A stretch of 64,000 nt of DNA from Bradyrhizobium sp. 170 (GCF_023101085.1 NZ_CP064703.1:310001-374000); one strand, 5' to 3'; shown: positions 10,868 through 20,691, counted from the stretch's first letter. The notes: generated by a model from the sequence alone, not told the origin. Made by a program: numbers and translations.

Positions 10868-11221
10868 CTACTCTCTGCCGAACTGGTGCTTCAATTCTGT
10901 TTTTGCGCGTTCCAGCCGCGCACGCTCAGTCTTGGGCAACGTCTTGCCGGCGCGGTTGATGTAGAAGGTCAGCATCGATAGCGCCGAGCGATAGGCGCCC
11001 GCCTTGCGGCGTGAACTATGTTCGGCGGAGCGCTTGAGCGACGCCGCGATTTTCTTTGCGCTGGTCAGCTTGAAGACACCGCGCTTCAGATCGAGCGCGT
11101 CGCTTTCCCGTGTCACGCGTTGCGACCATCGCTTCGGCGATGATTTCTTCGCCGTCGTCGTGCGGCCGCTTTTTCGGGCCGCGGTTTTTCGCGGGTATGT
11201 GGTCTTCCGTCGTTCGGCCAT
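10868..11221 (-). CDS. DUF3175 family protein
   Basis: This basic protein of 117 residues has a Lys/Arg/Thr-rich N-terminal tail (residues 1-35) like a histone-type linker, then the DUF3175 core (about 36-117, WSQRVTRESDALDLKRGVF and the closing KTLPKTERARLERAK). The ATG at 11221 has GGAG 6 nt upstream; an ATG 12 bp earlier is the alternative. The function is unknown. The strong positive charge suggests nucleic-acid contact, which is inference only. Confidence 0.75.
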   Translation of the reverse strand: MAERRKTTYPRKTAARKSGRTTTAKKSSPKRWSQRVTRESDALDLKRGVFKLTSAKKIAASLKRSAEHSSRRKAGAYRSALSMLTFYINRAGKTLPKTERARLERAKTELKHQFGRE

Positions 11222-11494
11222 GGTCAACTCCATTTCCGGTTTTTGCCAAAAACGGTCGCCCGATCGTTCGGTTCCCTTGTCGTTTTTCGCAATGACGTGG
11301 ATAGGCCATAGCGCACTGAATACCCCGCATGTGCGCGTCATCACGACAGCTATGCAATTTCGCCACCCCAATGCCCGCGGAACCCCCATCCTCCGAGGGG
11401 GTTATCTTGGCGTCGGGCATCATGTTTGCCGCAATTTGACGTGAAAACCCTGGGGCTGGGGCGTTCCGGGGTGTTTTTTCATTGGTCCAATCGG

Positions 11495-12997
11495 ATGGTT
11501 CCGAAAGCAATACGGCACGGTGCGGCAGTGGGTGAGAGTGCGTCCGTTTCCGCAACGGCCAAGCAGGATAACGACGGCATTGTCGAGACCAGCATCCCGG
11601 CGCGGCTCGATTGCCTGCGCTGGGGCGGCTTTCATACCCGCGTCGTGGCCGCGCTCGGTATCACCTGGATTCTGGATGGACTTGAAGTTACACTGGCGGG
11701 CGCTCTGTCGGGTGCGCTGAAGGAAAGCCCGACGCTGCAATTTTCGAATTTCGATGTTGGCCTCGCCAACAGCGCCTATCTCGCGGGCGCGGTGCTGGGC
11801 GCGCTTGGTTTCGGCTGGCTGACGGACCGGATCGGGCGCAAGAAACTGTTCTTCATCACGCTCGCGGTCTATCTCTCCGCGACCGCAGCCACCGCGCTGT
11901 CGTGGAACGTGGCGAGCTACGCGCTGTTTCGCTTCCTGACCGGGGCGGGTATCGGCGGCGAGTATACCGCGATCAATTCGACGATCCAGGAACTGGTGCC
12001 GGCGCGCTATCGCGGCTGGACTGATTTGGTGATCAACGGCAGTTTCTGGATCGGGGCGGCAATTGGTGCGGTGGCCGCCATCGTGCTGCTCGATCCCAAG
12101 GTGCTGGCGCCGGATCTCGGCTGGCGGGCGGCCTATTTCATCGGCGCAGCTCTCGGCCTCATCGTCTTCGTGATGCGGATGTGGATTCCGGAAAGCCCGC
12201 GCTGGCTGATGATCCATGGCCGCCCCGAAGAGGCGCATGCGATCGTCGACGATATCGAGAGGGCATCTACGAGACATTCGGATCATCCGGCTGATGAGGT
12301 ATTTCCGAAGGTCAGGCTGAAGATGCGCAGCCACACACCGCTGGGAGAAGTGGCGCATACATTATTCACGACCTATCGGAAGCGTTCGATGGTCGGGCTG
12401 GTGCTGATGGCTTCGCAGGCGTTCTTCTACAACGCCATCTTCTTTACCTTCGCGCTGATACTGACCGACTTCTTCGGTATCCCGTCAAATGATGTCGGCT
12501 GGTACATCCTGCCCTTCGCGGCAGGTAATTTCCTGGGACCGCTGTTGCTCGGCCGCCTGTTCGACACGCTGGGCCGGCGCATGATGATCACGGTGACCTA
12601 TGGCGTCTCGGGCATTTTGCTCGCGCTGTCGGGCTATCTGTTCTCGATCGGCGTTCTGACTGCGCAGACCCAGACCATCGCCTGGATGGTGATCTTCTTC
12701 TTTGCCTCGCCGGCGGCGAGTGCGGCCTATCTCACCGTCAGCGAGACGTTTCCGCTGGAGGTGCGGGCGCTCGCAATTGCGCTGTTCTACGCGATCGGAA
12801 CGGGCATTGGCGGCGTGGCGGGACCGGCGCTGTTCGGCGCCCTGATCGATACCGGATCGCGCAACAGCGTTTTCTTAGGCTACCTGTTCGGGTCGGCATT
12901 GATGATTGTAGCTGCTGCCGTCGCGTGGCGGTATGCCATCGCGGCCGAGCGCAAGTCGCTCGAATCTGTCGCACGGCCGCTCGCATTTGTGGAGTAG
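11495..12997 (+). CDS. MFS transporter, 12-TM sugar-porter/aromatic-acid type
   Basis: The transporter has about 500 residues and twelve predicted membrane segments. The loop 2-3 signature GWLTDRIGRKKLF is clear, as is PESPRWLMIHGRPEEA after segment six, typical of the sugar porter and aromatic acid/H+ symporter groups. Its stop codon is 6 bp from the otsB start, so it is probably co-transcribed with trehalose-phosphate phosphatase and may move trehalose or a precursor. That link is inference. The start is uncertain: an ATG at 11495 is used, while the frame is open from 11426. Confidence 0.82.
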   Translation: MVPKAIRHGAAVGESASVSATAKQDNDGIVETSIPARLDCLRWGGFHTRVVAALGITWILDGLEVTLAGALSGALKESPTLQFSNFDVGLANSAYLAGAVLGALGFGWLTDRIGRKKLFFITLAVYLSATAATALSWNVASYALFRFLTGAGIGGEYTAINSTIQELVPARYRGWTDLVINGSFWIGAAIGAVAAIVLLDPKVLAPDLGWRAAYFIGAALGLIVFVMRMWIPESPRWLMIHGRPEEAHAIVDDIERASTRHSDHPADEVFPKVRLKMRSHTPLGEVAHTLFTTYRKRSMVGLVLMASQAFFYNAIFFTFALILTDFFGIPSNDVGWYILPFAAGNFLGPLLLGRLFDTLGRRMMITVTYGVSGILLALSGYLFSIGVLTAQTQTIAWMVIFFFASPAASAAYLTVSETFPLEVRALAIALFYAIGTGIGGVAGPALFGALIDTGSRNSVFLGYLFGSALMIVAAAVAWRYAIAAERKSLESVARPLAFVE

Positions 12998-13003
12998 GAT
13001 GAG

Positions 13004-13840
13004 ATGAATGAGGATCTGCTGGAAATGCCATTGGAAGAAGATATCGTCCGTGAAGACGACGCCGCGCCGGAAACCGTTCCGGTGCCGCGCTCGCTGGTGC
13101 CGCACTTGAGCGAAACCGCGATCCTGCTCGACATCGACGGCACGCTGCTCGATCTGATGCCAACGCCGCGCGAAGTCTGGGTGCCGCCGGGCCTGGTGAA
13201 GACGCTGAATCGTCTGCTTGTACGAACCAACGGCGCGCTGGCGCTGGTCAGCGGCCGTTCGCTCAACGATATCGACCTGATTTTTGCGCCTGATCAATAC
13301 CCGGCCGTCGGCGGCCATGGCGCCGAGATGCGGATCGAGCCGGATAGCGAGTCAGTAGATGCCCATGCGCCGCCACTGGACAAGGAATTGAAGCGCCGGC
13401 TGGCCGCGATCGCAAAGCTCAGCCCGGGAATATTGCTGGAAGACAAGGGCTATTCGCTGGCGCTGCATTATCGCCTCGCGCCGCACGCCGAGAAGGCGAT
13501 CTATGCCGCGGTGTCGCTGATCAGGGCCGATCTTCCCAACGCGCCGATCGAGGTGCTGCCCGGCAAATGCGTTTGCGAGATCAAGCATTCCGGATTCACC
13601 AAGGCGAGCGGCGTGCACGAGTTGATGAAACGCGAACCTTTCAAGGGCCGCCGTCCGTTCTTCATCGGCGACGACGTCACCGACGAGACCGTGTTTGCGA
13701 TCATGCCTGATCTCGATGGCCTTGCCTTCTCCGTCGGCCGCCGCGCCACGGGCGTGGCCGGGCACTTCGATGCGCCGAGCGACGTGCGTGAATTTCTTGC
13801 GCACCTGCTTGATGACGAAAGGGACGCACCACTGCCATAA
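13004..13840 (+). CDS. otsB: Trehalose-6-phosphate phosphatase
   Basis: This HAD-superfamily enzyme removes phosphate from trehalose 6-phosphate. The 278-residue protein shows motif I as LLDIDGTLLD (nucleophile D43, acid D45), motif II near ALVSGRS, and motif IV as FFIGDDVTDE. The N-terminal 30 residues are acidic and look dispensable. It follows the MFS gene by 6 bp and precedes otsA by 197 bp on the same strand, completing the two-step OtsA-OtsB trehalose pathway. Confidence 0.92.
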   Translation: MNEDLLEMPLEEDIVREDDAAPETVPVPRSLVPHLSETAILLDIDGTLLDLMPTPREVWVPPGLVKTLNRLLVRTNGALALVSGRSLNDIDLIFAPDQYPAVGGHGAEMRIEPDSESVDAHAPPLDKELKRRLAAIAKLSPGILLEDKGYSLALHYRLAPHAEKAIYAAVSLIRADLPNAPIEVLPGKCVCEIKHSGFTKASGVHELMKREPFKGRRPFFIGDDVTDETVFAIMPDLDGLAFSVGRRATGVAGHFDAPSDVREFLAHLLDDERDAPLP

Positions 13841-14037
13841 TGTTTTTCGTCTCGACGGCTTTCGACCACAGATTCTCGCCCTTGATGCCGGGGTTCACGA
13901 CAAAATTTATTTTTCGTGAGTTCCGGTGAGTTCCGGCACGCCGCAGCCCGAATTTGGTTTCAATTCGTTGAAAGGGTGATCAGGAACCATATTGATGAAC
14001 GGTTGTTAACGCGAGCGCCATCAACGGGAGGGGACCT

Positions 14038-15498
14038 TTGAACCTCGTCGTCGTTTCTAACCGCGTTTCGCGCGGAAAACCCAACGAACCCATGACGGGG
14101 GGACTCGCCGCGGCGTTATTGCCGATCGTCGAGAAGTCGGGCGCTATCTGGGTCGGTTCCAGCGGAAGGGTCCGCGATGGGAACCTGAAGGAACCATTTG
14201 CCGAAATCGAGGCGCTTGGCACCGGCGCGCTGGCGATGCTGGACCTGCCGGCCGCGCATTACGGCGGCTATTACGAAGGCTTCGCGAATTCCGCGTTATG
14301 GCCGGCGCTGCATTCGCGCGCCGATCTGATCCGCGCCACGCAGGAAGACTATCTCAGCTATCGCGAAGTGAACGCCTTCATGGCGCGCGCGCTGTTGCGA
14401 TTCCGAAAAACCGATTCCGCGTTCTGGATTCAGGATTACCATTTCCTCGCGCTCGGCGCCGAACTGCGCGATCTCGGCGTCACGCAGCCGATCGGCTTCT
14501 TCCTGCACACGCCGTGGCCGGCGCGTTCGGTGATATCAGGCGTGCCGCATCATCGCGAGCTGATCGAGGCGATGCTGGCCTATGATCTGATCGGTTTCCA
14601 GACCGAGGAAGATTGCGAGAACTTCCTGTCTTACGCGCAGTCCGACCTCGGCCTCGTCGTGCATGACGGCGTCGTCATCTCGCGCTACGGCCGGACGCGC
14701 GCCGCGGTATTTCCGATCGGCATCGATCCGAAGCAGTTTGCCCAGTTGGCGATGAAGGCGTCGACCCATCCGGATGTCTCGCGGCTGCGGCGCAGCCTGA
14801 ACGGCGAGAAGCTCGCGATCGGCGTCGACCGGCTGGATTATTCCAAGGGCCTGATCAACCGCATCAAGGCTTTCGACCGGATGTGGACCCTGCATCCGCA
14901 GCTTTCGCGCACGGCGTCGCTGCTGCAGATCGCAACGCCCTCGCGCGGCGCGATCGAGGCCTACGGGAATCTGCAGAGCGAGGTCGCCAAGCTCGTCAGC
15001 GACGTCAACGGTGCGCATGGTGAGGTCGACTGGACGCCGATCCGCTATCTCAACAAGGGCTACGGCCAGGCCGTGCTCGCGGGCCTCTATCGCACCGCGC
15101 AGGTCGGCGTGGTGACGCCGCTGCAGGACGGCATGAATCTCGTCGCCAAGGAATATGTTGCCGCACAGAACCCGGTCGATCCCGGTGTGCTGGTGCTGTC
15201 GAAATTCGCCGGCGCCGCCAACGAACTCGATACCGCGCTGCTGGTCAATCCGCACGATATCGACGGCATGGCGCGCACCATCGCGCTCGCGCTGTCGATG
15301 CCGCTGACCGAACGGCGGATGCGCTGGGAAGCGATGATGGCGAAGCTGCGCGGCCACACGATCCAGCAATGGCTCGCCGACTTCACAGACGCGCTGCGCG
15401 AATGCCAGCTCGACCGGGAAGAATTGGCGCCTGTGGTGACCGAGCCCGCGCTATGGCCGCTTCGCTCCGGCACCAATGGCGGTGCGCGGTATCATTAG
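14038..15498 (+). CDS. otsA: Trehalose-6-phosphate synthase
   Basis: This GT20 glycosyltransferase joins UDP-glucose and glucose 6-phosphate to give trehalose 6-phosphate. The 486-residue length is normal. Family motifs seen are NLVVVSNRVSRG at the start, WIQDYHF, GFFLHTPWPA, GVDRLDYSKGL and the late PLQDGMNLVAKEYVAAQ. The start is a TTG with GGGAGGGG just upstream; no nearby ATG would keep the conserved N-terminus. It pairs with otsB upstream. Confidence 0.93.
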   Translation: MNLVVVSNRVSRGKPNEPMTGGLAAALLPIVEKSGAIWVGSSGRVRDGNLKEPFAEIEALGTGALAMLDLPAAHYGGYYEGFANSALWPALHSRADLIRATQEDYLSYREVNAFMARALLRFRKTDSAFWIQDYHFLALGAELRDLGVTQPIGFFLHTPWPARSVISGVPHHRELIEAMLAYDLIGFQTEEDCENFLSYAQSDLGLVVHDGVVISRYGRTRAAVFPIGIDPKQFAQLAMKASTHPDVSRLRRSLNGEKLAIGVDRLDYSKGLINRIKAFDRMWTLHPQLSRTASLLQIATPSRGAIEAYGNLQSEVAKLVSDVNGAHGEVDWTPIRYLNKGYGQAVLAGLYRTAQVGVVTPLQDGMNLVAKEYVAAQNPVDPGVLVLSKFAGAANELDTALLVNPHDIDGMARTIALALSMPLTERRMRWEAMMAKLRGHTIQQWLADFTDALRECQLDREELAPVVTEPALWPLRSGTNGGARYH

Positions 15499-15561
15499 CG
15501 AAGCTTTTTCAGGTGAAGACCTGCCCCGCATCTAATGCGAGGGCAGGAAACCGCCGAGCAA

Positions 15562-15909
15562 TCAATAGCAATACGACACGCCATCCAGAACCGGGCAGCG
15601 CGCCTTGGTCGGCGCGCTCGGATTTTCCATCGGCACGTAACCGCCCTTGCCATTGCCGGCGAACACGCCGGGGCCGATCACGACCGACGACTTGTTGCCG
15701 ATGATGACGCTCGGATGCGGCGAGACCAGGTTCGATCGCGTGCCGTCCGCCCAGATGAGTGATTCTCCCGCGAAAATCCCGCGCCTGCCGTCGTCGCAGG
15801 TCACATCCACCCCTTGGCGGGTGCAGGACTGCGCCATCGCCGGGCCGGCGGCGCTTAACGCGAGCGCCGATACCAGGATGGAGAATTGAAGCGCCCGCGT
15901 GATCATCAT
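15562..15909 (-). CDS. Small secreted protein with conserved cysteines
   Basis: The protein has 115 residues with a signal peptide (residues 1-26, cleavage after PAMA). The mature part has cysteines in SCTRQGVDVTCDDG and a C-terminal CPVLDGVSYCY, which could form two disulfides. GGAGGAC lies just before the double ATG at 15909. I do not recognise a named family. It is convergent with otsA. Confidence 0.7.
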   Translation of the reverse strand: MMITRALQFSILVSALALSAAGPAMAQSCTRQGVDVTCDDGRRGIFAGESLIWADGTRSNLVSPHPSVIIGNKSSVVIGPGVFAGNGKGGYVPMENPSAPTKARCPVLDGVSYCY

Positions 15910-16106
15910 GCCGTCCTCCACCGATAGGGTTGCCACTTATCATCGTCGATCGTGGCCGGATTCCGGTTCAAGGCCCGACAAAGCACCAGCCATCCGACGC
16001 CGGGCGGCCAGAATTACCAAACAAATTCAATGAATTGGGGAAATTTTGGCGGCCGCGCCCGGCGTCCCTTGCAAAATCAGTCCTGCCCCTTCAAGAGAGG
16101 GCCTCC

Positions 16107-16196
16107 GGAGAGATGGCCGAGTGGCTTAAGGCGCACGCTTGGAAAGCGTGTGTGCGGGAAACCGTACCGTGGGTTCGAATCCCACTCTCTCCGCCA
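16107..16196 (+). tRNA. tRNA-Ser (anticodon GGA)
   Basis: The full cloverleaf is readable. The acceptor stem is GGAGAGA with TCTCTCC, followed by discriminator G and an encoded CCA. The D-arm is GGCCGAGTGGCTTAAGGC, the anticodon stem-loop CACGC-TTGGAAA-GCGTG with GGA at 16141-16143, then a long class II variable arm and the T-arm GTGGGTTCGAATCCCAC. A tyrosine integrase gene begins 165 bp downstream, so the 3' end is the likely insertion site of the accessory region. Confidence 0.97.
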
Positions 16197-16361
16197 CTAA
16201 ACTGTTCTCCTCTGTATCCGATTGTTCGAATCGACAGCAAAAACAACGAGTAGCGCGACGAAGGCTGTTGCGGCTAGTGCCGTGATGTTACCGCTAGATA
16301 CCGCGCAAACCGTAGCTTTTGACTGTGGGTTCGGAGGACGGATTTCCGCGAGGGGGAACAC

Positions 16362-17582
16362 ATGGCCGGCAAGCTCAAACCGCTCGACGTCGCACGCGAA
16401 ACGCGGCCGGGCAAATACCCTGACGGCGACGGTCTCTACCTCATCGTCGCGAGCGCCACCTCGAAGAACTGGAGCTACCGGTACTGGAAGGACGGCAAGC
16501 AGCGCTGGCTCGGTCTGGGCTCATTCAAAGACGTGTCGCTCAAGGATGCACGCCTAGCTCGCGATGCCGCGCGTCTTCGCGTCAAGGGTGATCGCTGCAC
16601 GCCGGGCGTCGACATCGTGCAGGAGAGGCGTGAGGCACGCGAGGAGCAGAAGGCCGTCGAGATCAAGGCTGTGCTGCCAACCTTCGAGGAATGCGCCGAA
16701 GCATACTTCCGCCAGCACTGGACGACCTGGAGCGAAAAGCACCGCGATCAATGGCCGTCGTCGCTCAAGCGCTACGCCTACCCGACAATCGGGAAACTCA
16801 CGATCCCGGAAATCAAGCCCAGCCATGTCTATGAATTGTTGCGACCAATCTGGGTCGAGAAGCGAGAAACGGCGAACCGGGTGCGCGGCCGAATCGAAAC
16901 GATCATCGCGAAGAACGTGGACGTCGACGATAGAGACTTCCGCAATCCCGCCGAGCTCACGAAACAACTACGCGAGAAACTTCCGAAGCGGCCCAAGCGT
17001 GTCGTCCAGCACCATCCTGCCCTACCATATACCGAGGCGTCGCAGTTCATACTTGTGCTTTCCAGCGCCGCTGGCATCGCCGCGGCGATGTTGCGCTTTC
17101 TGATCTTCACCGCATGCCGGACAAACGAAGTTGTAGGAGCACGCTGGTCGGAGATCGATCGGCCCTCATCGATCTGGAGAATTCCCGGCGAACGCATGAA
17201 GATGCACCAGGATCACGTTGTGCCGCTGTCGGATCCTGCTCTGGCTATCCTCGATAAGATGCCCGGCGGCCAACGCGAATTGATCTTTCCGAATCCGGAG
17301 GGTGGAGCATTTTCTGAGAATGCCATGCTCGCCGTACTGGACCGCTTAGGCTACGGCCACGTTACCGTGCATGGATTCCGCTCGACCTTCGCAACCTGGG
17401 CCGAAGAATGCACAGACTATCCTGATGGCGTCCGCGAGGCAGCGCTCGCCCACAAGTATAAATCGGAGACCACGGCAGCCTATCAGCGCGGGCAAAAGCT
17501 CGAGAAGCGACGCTTCCTCATGAAAGATTGGGCGCAATTCCTCGCAGGATCAAATCTCATCCGCTTCGACAAAACCGGTTAG
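16362..17582 (+). CDS. Tyrosine-type site-specific integrase (island integrase)
   Basis: The protein has 406 residues. An N-terminal arm-binding DUF4102 domain (residues 1-95, including KYPDGDGLYLIV and RWLGLGSF) is followed by a core-binding domain and a C-terminal catalytic domain. Catalytic residues can be placed: the first Arg in FTACRTNEVVGARW, HGFRSTF (H-x-x-R) and the nucleophile Tyr in SETTAAYQRG. It sits 165 bp after tRNA-Ser in the same orientation, the usual layout of an integrative element. No second copy of the tRNA-Ser 3' end is seen in the window, so the right end of its element is lost or outside. Confidence 0.93.
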   Translation: MAGKLKPLDVARETRPGKYPDGDGLYLIVASATSKNWSYRYWKDGKQRWLGLGSFKDVSLKDARLARDAARLRVKGDRCTPGVDIVQERREAREEQKAVEIKAVLPTFEECAEAYFRQHWTTWSEKHRDQWPSSLKRYAYPTIGKLTIPEIKPSHVYELLRPIWVEKRETANRVRGRIETIIAKNVDVDDRDFRNPAELTKQLREKLPKRPKRVVQHHPALPYTEASQFILVLSSAAGIAAAMLRFLIFTACRTNEVVGARWSEIDRPSSIWRIPGERMKMHQDHVVPLSDPALAILDKMPGGQRELIFPNPEGGAFSENAMLAVLDRLGYGHVTVHGFRSTFATWAEECTDYPDGVREAALAHKYKSETTAAYQRGQKLEKRRFLMKDWAQFLAGSNLIRFDKTG

Positions 17583-17863
17583 TTTGTCTTGGACAACTCA
17601 GCCTCCGTTCAGTCCACGACCGATCCACCGCGCTTCTTGTTCTGTCCGATGGTTTGTCGCCGGTCTCGCGTTCGAGGCGATTTTCGAGATAGTCGATCAT
17701 CTACCTAAGCAGGCCTTGTACTCTACCCGAAGGAAATCGAGGCTGTGGACCGAAAAGAGCACGAAGTCGTACGACCGGGCATCCGAAAAATGCGCACGGT
17801 CCCGTGAGTGCTTTGGGCCGAAAGTCCGGTCTGGCATGCTCAGAAATATCCGGGGACAACAGG

Positions 17864-18127
17864 ATGCTTCATATGTCTAGCGCCGTGTCTATCACGTTTG
17901 ACGTCCCGCTCGTAGCTTCGCCGAACCAAGCGATGAGAGCGATCCAGGTCTCGCGCAAAAAGCTGTACGAACTTATCAAAACGGGCGAGCTGGAAAGTTA
18001 TACCGAGGGCAAATCGCGACGCATCACAGTCAAATCGATCAACGATTACATCGAGCGCCGACTGGCAGTAGAAGCGGTTCGGCGCGGCCGAACCGCTTCC
18101 CCTCGAAATGATCAATCATGTCCTTAA
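17864..18127 (+). CDS. Excisionase-like helix-turn-helix protein
   Basis: This is an 87-residue protein. The central part (QAMRAIQVSRKKLYELIKTG, then SRRITVKSINDYIERR) is a MerR-like winged helix of the excisionase (HTH_17) family. Such small proteins steer integrase toward excision or regulate island genes. The start is either ATG at 17864 or the in-frame ATG at 17873, with CAGG upstream. It is 281 bp after the integrase on the same strand. Confidence 0.78.
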   Translation: MLHMSSAVSITFDVPLVASPNQAMRAIQVSRKKLYELIKTGELESYTEGKSRRITVKSINDYIERRLAVEAVRRGRTASPRNDQSCP

Positions 18128-18220
18128 GCGCGACGCCCGGTTTTGCGGCTGCGAGCGCATCGCCGATCGCTGGCCGTTCGCGATGGGCGCAGCTGCTGAC
18201 TAGCGACTGTGGCCCGAATA

Positions 18221-18267
18221 GACTACGAATCTGAGGATCGGACGTTCGAATCGTTCCGGGCGCGCCA
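18221..18267 (+). repeat. 3' half of a tRNA-Arg(ACG) gene (attachment-site remnant)
   Basis: The sequence CTACGAATCTGAGG is the anticodon loop and 3' stem of a tRNA-Arg, followed by a T-arm (CGGACGTTCGAATCGTTCC... region), acceptor strand CGGGCGC, discriminator G and CCA at 18265-18267. The 5' half is absent: upstream bases do not form the D-arm or acceptor. This is what an att site left by integration into a tRNA-Arg gene looks like. Confidence 0.75.
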
Positions 18268-18359
18268 GTAAAATCAGGCACTTCTCGAATTCGGCGTTGC
18301 TCGGGTGTTTGCTTAGGTAAGCACCGGGTAAGCACCATTCGGCTTTTGGAGATATTTGA

Positions 18360-18638
18360 ATGAACGCTCGGGGAATTTGCTTCGCTGCATGTTTCGGTCT
18401 TCTCAGCAGCATTCCAGCATTTGCCTGGGACGGGACGAACTCAAATACGGGCTCATCCGTGGAGATCGAACGCGGGCAACTTGTCAGAAGCGGCCGAACA
18501 ATTGAAGTCTACGATAGCACTGAGGGCTACAAAGAATACGACGTAGACAGCATCCGGCGTTCTGGCCGAACAGTCGAGATTGAGGCGACGGACACCTCGA
18601 CCGGCGAGAGCACTACGCTTGAAATGGATGGCGACTAA
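18360..18638 (+). CDS. DUF5334-like small secreted protein
   Basis: This 92-residue protein has a signal peptide (about 1-22, cleaved after AFA). The mature part repeats the pattern VEIERGQLVRSGRTIEVYD and, later, IRRSGRTVEIEATD, giving two similar beta-rich halves as in DUF5334 proteins. GGAG lies 8 nt before the ATG. The function is unknown. It is convergent with the kinase gene. Confidence 0.65.
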   Translation: MNARGICFAACFGLLSSIPAFAWDGTNSNTGSSVEIERGQLVRSGRTIEVYDSTEGYKEYDVDSIRRSGRTVEIEATDTSTGESTTLEMDGD

Positions 18639-18751
18639 GTTTTGTAGTCTTCCGGCCGCTCCAAGATTTTTCTACAGGGCGGCACCCACACCAGCCGCGG
18701 TGGCTGTTTGTAGCCTGGCTGGGGATCAAGTTTTCCCCGAGCCAAGTTCCC

Positions 18752-20215
18752 CTACTTTTGACGCCAATTTCGGGGAGTTGGCTTTTCGGGCATGGTTGAC
18801 GGCGCATGCAACCGATCCTGCGCACCATCGGCGAGCCAGTTCGCCCAACGATCTATGAGCATCTCGGGATCTATTTGCTCGATTGGCCAAGCCAACTGAA
18901 ATTCCGACATTCCGGTCCAGAGTGCCTTTGCGGCCTCAATACCCGGGTCCGCCATAAAGGGCCGCATCGTCGTGTTTCTGCCCATCAATGGCGAGACCAT
19001 AAAGGCGGTCTCGACCCACTCGAATCGACCCGCCTGGAATGCATCGCAATACCATAGCGAATGACTTCTCCCTTCGAAGTCGTATCGGTCTCGAGGAACG
19101 CGAAGAATGATACCGGCCTGAGCTACGACATCGAATGCTGGAGCTTCCCACTCCCAAGGAGAGGGGGGTGTCTTCGTAAGAGGCACCAACTCCAGCTGAG
19201 CCGTGCCAAGCGAGATAGTGACACCATTCCTCTTGCCTGCCCTTCCCTTCTTAGCACTCGGGGCAGCTTCTAAAATTGCTTCAGACAGTTGACCGTACAA
19301 GCTGTCGAGCAAGGCGGAAGCGCCCTGGAATAGATCGGCACGCTGTTCAGTCGCAGAGCGCGCGGCGGACTTTTGCCGCTCACCTTCGCTCTGTTTGGCA
19401 ACCTCCCCGAGATGAGCCTCGCTAAGCCTCCCTAGACCCCCAGAGCGTTGTTGTTGTTGTGATCGGTTCAGACGAGCGAGCAAATTGGCGGCCGAAGGCC
19501 GAGCGCCCGGGGCCTTAAAGAGCGCTTCCGTGACTAGTGCCTTAAGGACCGACGTCCCTACATCGATTGCCGGAGGCTCCATATGCAGGTGCTGCTCTCG
19601 ATAGTCCTCGATGTGGGGGCCTGCAAAAGGCTTGCGGCCGCAGAGCATTTCGAAGGCCATAACGCCTAAAGCATACACGTCAACGGCACCGGTCGCCCTC
19701 TCGGCCCGCCATCGTTCTGGAGCAGCGTAAGGCGGACTAAGAGCATACTTCTGAGTGTCTGCTGCCGTTGTCGCCTCGGCATATCGAGAAATGCCGAAAT
19801 CTGAGAGACACCACTTGCCTTCCAGATAGAGGACGTTTTCAGGCTTGAGGTCTCTGTGGACAACCTTGCCGTCCAACTCTGCGAGGGCGGAAGCGATGTC
19901 AATCAGGATCGATGTCGCGTCTGTCGTGCCCAGAGGTTTCGTGCTTGTCAAATGATCTCGCAGCGATTTGCTTGCACGAGGCATAACAAGGACCCAATGT
20001 TCGTCCTGTTCGCCACTATCAATTATCGGGACGATTCCACGAGCCCCCTTCAAGTCCACAAACAGAAGCTCTCTGCTCGCGCCAAGCGCCTTCGGCACCA
20101 GCTTAACCGCGGCTTTCGATCCATCTGGACTCTCGGCAGCAAAGACCTGGCCAAAGCCGCCGGCTCCGAGTCGCTCACCAAGTATCCAATCTTTTTTCAG
20201 CCTGATTGTTGTCAA
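18752..20215 (-). CDS. Hanks-type Ser/Thr protein kinase with unknown C-terminal domain
   Basis: The protein has 487 residues. The kinase domain (about 8-260) has all key motifs: glycine loop LGAGGFGQVF, ATP-anchoring K38 (AAVKLV), catalytic VVHRDLKPENV (D122), DFG at 139-141 and APERW. A Gln-rich linker near 270 leads to a domain (about 290-487) that I cannot assign; it contains TISLGTAQLELVPL and several Trp residues. No membrane segment is seen. The start is a TTG with AGGAG upstream. A small membrane-protein gene lies 20 bp upstream on the same strand, so the two are probably one operon. A role in phage defence or stress signalling is possible but unproven. Confidence 0.87.
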   Translation of the reverse strand: MTTIRLKKDWILGERLGAGGFGQVFAAESPDGSKAAVKLVPKALGASRELLFVDLKGARGIVPIIDSGEQDEHWVLVMPRASKSLRDHLTSTKPLGTTDATSILIDIASALAELDGKVVHRDLKPENVLYLEGKWCLSDFGISRYAEATTAADTQKYALSPPYAAPERWRAERATGAVDVYALGVMAFEMLCGRKPFAGPHIEDYREQHLHMEPPAIDVGTSVLKALVTEALFKAPGARPSAANLLARLNRSQQQQRSGGLGRLSEAHLGEVAKQSEGERQKSAARSATEQRADLFQGASALLDSLYGQLSEAILEAAPSAKKGRAGKRNGVTISLGTAQLELVPLTKTPPSPWEWEAPAFDVVAQAGIILRVPRDRYDFEGRSHSLWYCDAFQAGRFEWVETAFMVSPLMGRNTTMRPFMADPGIEAAKALWTGMSEFQLAWPIEQIDPEMLIDRWANWLADGAQDRLHAPSTMPEKPTPRNWRQK

Positions 20216-20235
20216 AGGGCGCTGCTCCTAAGTTC

Positions 20236-20691
20236 TTAAGCCCACGACCGCCAAACGGCGATACTCCCTACAACGAGGCAAACCAACGAACCGATACCAC
20301 CGGCTATCGCAATCCACATGGTCGCTTTCATAGCTTTGCCTTTGTCTGGCTGCGGCCAATACTGAGGATCAGAAAGCATTCTGACGTCGGTCCAGCGATG
20401 GAATAGCACCGCTGCGAAGGTGAAATTCCACCAAGCGGCGAATGCTGCGATGAAAGCCGAAACAATACCGCCCACAAACCAAAACAGAGCCCCCGAGTAG
20501 GATGGGGGATGCTCACCAGCGTGCGCCTTGAAGAGAAGGCCGACAATGGCTCCTGAATGCATCAGCCAGAGGGTGTTCACCAGCCAACGGCCGTATTCAA
20601 TCTGGGCAGCCCTGGCACTCTTCAACAGCTCGAAGCTGAGCTGATAAGCGGCTTCGGCCTGCTTTGCATAAACATCTGGTTCAGTGCTCAT
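20236..20691 (-). CDS. Small membrane protein upstream of the kinase
   Basis: The 151-residue protein has a soluble helical N-terminus (1-38) and then three or four hydrophobic segments (about 40-60, 68-90 and 125-146). A small loop, DPQYWPQPDKGK, separates the second and last groups. It is the first gene of a probable two-gene unit with the kinase. I do not recognise a family; the arrangement recalls effector-sensor pairs in defence islands, which is speculation. Confidence 0.7.
   Translation of the reverse strand: MSTEPDVYAKQAEAAYQLSFELLKSARAAQIEYGRWLVNTLWLMHSGAIVGLLFKAHAGEHPPSYSGALFWFVGGIVSAFIAAFAAWWNFTFAAVLFHRWTDVRMLSDPQYWPQPDKGKAMKATMWIAIAGGIGSLVCLVVGSIAVWRSWA

Noticed and set aside
18039..18338. 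A minus-strand frame containing GAPGTIRTSDPQIRS
   Set aside because: This peptide is the translation of the tRNA-Arg 3' fragment at 18221-18267; such frames are a well-known annotation artefact.
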